From the NCBI GenBank assembly GCA_001600175.1, contig BCJC01000004.1:1240001-1304000 (forward strand): DNA of 64,000 bases. The letters run 5' to 3'. The position numbers and the translations under genes were made by a program. The stretch is from Erythrobasidium yunnanense. Lineage: Eukaryota > Basidiomycota > Cystobasidiomycetes > Erythrobasidiales > Erythrobasidiaceae. The notes below the pieces were generated by a model, which searched no databases, had not been told where the DNA came from, and was given only the letters and a program-made list of their open reading frames with translations. Positions 60,043-64,000 of the stretch are shown here, piece by piece (the stretch's first letter is position 1; every line of letters begins with the position of its first letter).

Positions 60043-63000
60043 ATGAGCGCAGTCGCACCGGTGCGCGAAGACGATGTAGCAGATCGCACGACTACTGCGA
60101 ACGATACTATGAAACCTGCCGGCGACCACGATAGTCAATCAGACGATGAAGTAGCAGAGAATGCTGATCATGACGCTGGACAGTCAGAAGTCGCACAATA
60201 TGTAGATAATCCTCAAGACTCAGCAGTACCTACATCTACCAAAGCAAAGAAGAAAAAGAAGAAGAGCAAGTCGAAGAAAAGCGGAGGTGCAGCAGGAGCA
60301 GCAGGAGCAGCGGATGCGGACGCTGAAGCTGCAAAGATCAAGATTGCACGAAACAAGCATATGCGATTCATCTCGAGCTATCATGTGCGCCTAAAGTGCT
60401 ATATAGCAAGCATGCGAACGGCCTTCGCATGATCCTGTGACGAGAAACTGAAATGTTTTCTTTGACGATGATAGGGCCCTTGGCTGCAGCTACCTCCTGA
60501 GATCCTGGACTCTCTCTTCGAGCTCAACTGCGAATCAAATGCATTGGCAACTGCGTCCGGCGCCGAAAGAAGACGAGATCTCCTACGCGACATCGACAGC
60601 AGAGACCCAGGCGGTCGTTTGAATGGACATTATGGAATGCATCCTTCCTTCAGTACATTCGATGAAGTCGCAGCAGACCTGAACGAACGTCTGCCTCCGC
60701 CTATCGATCCTGCCGTCTTTAGGGGAACTCTCGAGATACGCAAATTGGTGGATGCAGCTTCGGATCTAGCTGTGAGAGCAGCTTCTGGACTATCAGCGGC
60801 TGCGCTAGGCGCCCTTTCAAACTCTGCGTCGAATTCAGGTGGAAGCGTAGCAGCTGCTCTTGGATTGGAGAATACGATAAATGGAAGATCTGCAGCTATG
60901 AGCTCGACGAGGAAGCACAGATTACGAGCTATGGCAGTCTCGAAGCTAGCTCAGGCATACGCAATAGACGAAGTTGCAGCGAGCGTGGCCGTCATGCAGG
61001 GCGCAACAGCGATTGATGATATAGCCGATAAAGTACTGAGGCACGAGCCATCGAATGTCGACGCCATGCTTGTCGGTTTCTTCCACGACAAGATTCCCTC
61101 AGCGTAGGTCCAGCTTCGTTTGCGAGACTGCTGTGAGCTGATTGAACTTGACAGCCCTTCCATTGCGAGAGCGCATGCTCAGAAGACGGAAGGGAGTGCT
61201 CTTGAGATCCTCTCGCAGAAATTCCCAGAAAGTCTACATTACTTCCGCTCACTTGCGATCTGGCAGACATTCAAGCAGGACTACTCAGGTGCCGTCAATA
61301 CCCTGACTGCAGCCATGGCGAATGCAAAGACTCTTCGGAAAGGGAAGTCGCATCATAGGCGAGCTGGCGGAGACAGGTCGAAAGGCTCCAAGCGGAGAGG
61401 CAAGGGCAAGCCTGCTGACAACAGTCGACACGCGAATGGGACCAGCGCTTCGAACGGCACGAACGAAGAAGACGGGTCTGAGAATGCTTTGAGCATCAAG
61501 ACGTCTATCCGCTCATCTGTCTCGTCTCCTGCATGCGAAGAAGCTGCGGATCTTGGGCACATACCTGGCGACGATGTGGAAAGACAGCTGTACTTCTTCC
61601 GCGGCATGGCTTATTTCCAACTCGCAAGTGCGCTGATCGAGGATCAAGTGGTCGACATCGAAGCTATCGCTCGACCGCCCGGCGGGCTCTCGAACGAAGG
61701 CGGCGAGCTGACTCTCGAGAACATCGGAATCACCGTAACGTCTAAAAGCAAAGACGCAGAAAACGGTAGTATACTAGCTTCTGCTGGCAAGGAGAAGTAT
61801 GCGGCTTATCAAGCTGCGTTCGGCAAAGTTTCCGAGACGAGTGTCAGAGGTGAGGTCATCTCGATACTTCAACAAGCAAACAAAGACTTCGAGAAATTCT
61901 TGTCGTACTTTGCGGTCTGGGAAGCACCTGCTACACCTTCTTCTACCTCTTCTTCCGATCCACATACACATACGGTGGCTTCGGACTCTGCGACTTCTGC
62001 TGGACAAGAAGTGGTACTCCGCAATGGAAATGACTACTCATTACAAGCCGATGGCGATCACAGACACGGCTTCATGCCCGCTCATATTCAGAATCAACAC
62101 CTCGTCAGAACAAATTCAGAGAAGGCTATGCCTTTCCGAGGCCGTAAATTGATACACCACCGCTCGCTCAACGGTAGATCCCGATATACCGACCCAAGAA
62201 CGGCACAGACTGCGCCCAAACTTCCGTAAGTCCAAGCTTGCTTTACGAAAACGCAGCATATGAGCCTGTGCTGAGATTCTCAATACCAGTGCCCTCTTGA
62301 CTACCTATCATCCGCTTGTCATCGAAGCTCACTTCTCCATCCTCTTGAACAATCTCTTGATGGGCGATTTCCGAGGTCTTCTCCGACAGCACTACCGCAT
62401 CTCGCGCCTCATGGAGTACTTAGAAGGGTATCCAATCTTTGTTCCCGCCCGTTCTCTCAACCAATCTCAGTATGCAGAAGTGATGGAGCTTCTATCCTCT
62501 TCATGGGCGAATGCACGAGAAAAAACATCTGGAATACCAGCACCCGATCTCTCGTCGTCAGAAGATGAATTACTGGCTCAAGGCCCACTGCCGAGCTTGC
62601 ATCACCTCGTCGGGTACTTTACGGAACAACATGCTACGCGTCTTGAAGAGGCTGCTCTACAAGCCGAGAAAGACTATGCTGCATACACATCTGCAGCTAT
62701 CAAAGCTAGAAGAGAAGCTGCCGCAGCTGCCGCCGCCAGTAGTGGGTCTAAGACATCTTCAAGGACGAAGTCGGAGCTGGAGAAGCGGATCTTAGAAGAA
62801 GCAGAAAGAGAAGTAGAGGATATTCAAAGAGCTCATGAGAGCGCTTCTGCTGCTCAGCAACAGAAACTGCTAGAAGCGCCGACGTACAACACCGCAAGAG
62901 CAGAAGTCGCACTAGCTTGGCTCAATGTAGCGATCTTACCGGATCTGATCGCTGAGGAAAAGGAAGAGATCGCACAGAGACAAGGTGCTGGTAACGGTGA

Positions 63001-63307
63001 AGATCATAAAGCTGGGTCATCGTCTGCTTCGGCTGCAGGCGGGCTCAAGACGGGCAGCAGTGCTTCGAAATCGAGATCGGAGAGCCCGTTGAACGGCAGC
63101 AGCGCTCTCTCGCCGGGAGTAGCTGGTATCAACCTGAATGGCGTATCAAGCGGTAAGGGCAAAGGGAAAGCAGCTGCATCGCCCAGCTTTGCGGATCCGA
63201 TCGCAAGAGTCAGCAGTAAAGGGAAGGGCAAAGGCCGGTCGATAGAGAATGATGATTCACCTCCGTCTGTTGGATCTAGCGTAGGCAGCAGCTTGTCTGC
63301 TTGGTAG
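60043..63307 (+). CDS. Large conserved-looking protein with F-box-like motif, unknown
   Basis: The exons are 60043-60384, 60475-61103, 61155-62225 and 62290-63307, giving 1019 residues. After an acidic start and a Lys run (AKKKKKKSKSKKS), a short motif at about residues 115-130 (GPWLQLPPEILDSLFELN) resembles the first half of an F-box. Helical repeats follow (AMAVSKLAQAYAIDEVAASV; SLHYFRSLAIWQTFKQDYSG AVNTLTAAMA, TPR-like; QLYFFRGMAYFQLASALIED). The C-terminal part has HPLVIEAHFSILLNNLLMGD and a charged coiled coil, then a Gly/Ser/Lys-rich tail. An adaptor role is possible but unproved. Confidence 0.72.
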
Positions 63308-63506
63308 ACATTCTAGCGACTTCTTGTTATATTAGCCGACGCTCTTGTTGTATACTCGGATTAGCGGGCTTCGCAAGAAATGAAAGGAGGGCTATTCTTT
63401 GCGATGGTGTATCGCGGACTATATTACTGACTAGCACTGGCTGGGTATAAGATTGCTTGCGAAGAGAATGACGAATAGAAAAATCTAACCCGGATGAGGA
63501 CAAGAT

Positions 63507-63905
63507 CTACGCAAACCACCCTTTCTTCTCTGGTTGCTGTTGCTGCTGTGCTTGCGCTTGTAATGCCTGCCCTTGCTCCTGCATGCGAGCTCCTACTTTT
63601 TCGTTGCACTCCATGTACTTGAGGACTGTGGATACGCAGCTGCTTCAGAGGATGGTTATGGCATAAAAGAACGGTGTATACACACCACATCTGTCGGCGC
63701 AAGTGCTTTCTCCCTTGGTCAGAGCTCCCTCTAGATATCTTCTCTCTATGCATTTGGCGTGGCAGCTTTTGACGAGCTTGTTGAAGATGTCTGATACCAT
63801 TTCGATCTCTGTCGTTGCAGCTTCCAATCGCTCGTTGTTCATGCTGGGACCGCTGCCATACGCTGAGCCAGGCATAGGCTGAGGACGGCCAAAGATGGAG
63901 GTCAT
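63507..63905 (-). CDS. TIM10: Mitochondrial intermembrane-space chaperone Tim10
   Basis: The exons on the minus strand are 63905-63686 and 63625-63507, giving 112 residues. The twin CX3C motif is intact: Cys48-x3-Cys52 and Cys69-x3-Cys73, spaced by 16 residues, as in Tim10. The N-terminal MTSIFGRPQ and the ERRYLEGALTKGESTCADRC core match the family. With Tim9 it escorts membrane proteins across the intermembrane space. The tail is Gln-rich (QALQAQAQQQQQPEKK). An upstream out-of-frame ATG at 63951 overlaps the start and could lower translation. Confidence 0.94.
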
Positions 63906-64000
63906 CTGGGCAGCACACCATCGTCGCTATCAGCGCAGCTTCATCGTCCATTCGTTCATCATCATTTACTTTGTAGAGGAATTGAAGCTTCTTTGAAAAG

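Overview
The window is a compact, gene-dense stretch of a filamentous or dimorphic fungal nuclear genome. A basidiomycete is most likely. Genes carry zero to 14 introns of mostly 48-70 nt with GTRNGN donors and YAG acceptors, intergenic gaps are 0.1-1 kb, and codon use is near 50% GC. I cannot name the species. I recognise about 30 genes and built exon models for all but one; every intact model keeps an open frame across its junctions. I saw no transposon, LTR element, rRNA, tRNA or CRISPR array.

Layout. 1-4.2 kb: 3' part of the chaperonin gene CCT3, mitochondrial ribosomal protein uL2m, and a decayed BTB-domain locus. 4.8-8.2 kb: a GPI-type GH18 chitinase-like protein and a membrane fatty-acid desaturase. 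8.4-15.7 kb: an accessory-looking island with two tandem F-box proteins, a small four-helix membrane protein and a 741-residue protein built from two tandem BTB units. 15.9-23.6 kb: ferric reductase, centrin, a mitochondrial PPR-like protein and two unrecognised proteins. 23.9-30.2 kb: an Ark/Prk (NAK) kinase, a carotenoid oxygenase and TRM6. 32.6-41.5 kb: a secreted cysteine-rich protein, the AAA ATPase AFG2, the FG nucleoporin NUP2/NUP50 and a TauD-type dioxygenase. 42-48 kb: a small unknown, an unannotated coding-like frame, ATP17, UBC1 and EXO84. 48.5-55.4 kb: a 15-exon chitin synthase and a 14-exon sugar transporter. 56.5-63.9 kb: two large unrecognised proteins and TIM10.

Themes. Most genes are conserved housekeeping genes in no functional cluster. 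Cell-surface growth recurs (chitin synthase, chitinase-like GH18, exocyst EXO84, Ark kinase, sugar and iron uptake), as does mitochondrial biogenesis (uL2m, ATP17, TIM10, PPR). The least ordinary part is the F-box/BTB island: F-box and BTB proteins are substrate adaptors of SCF and CUL3 ubiquitin ligases, and here they appear as tandem, internally duplicated and decaying copies. Gene structure is also unusual in places: two GC-AG introns and internal exons of 7, 12, 12, 16 and 24 nt.
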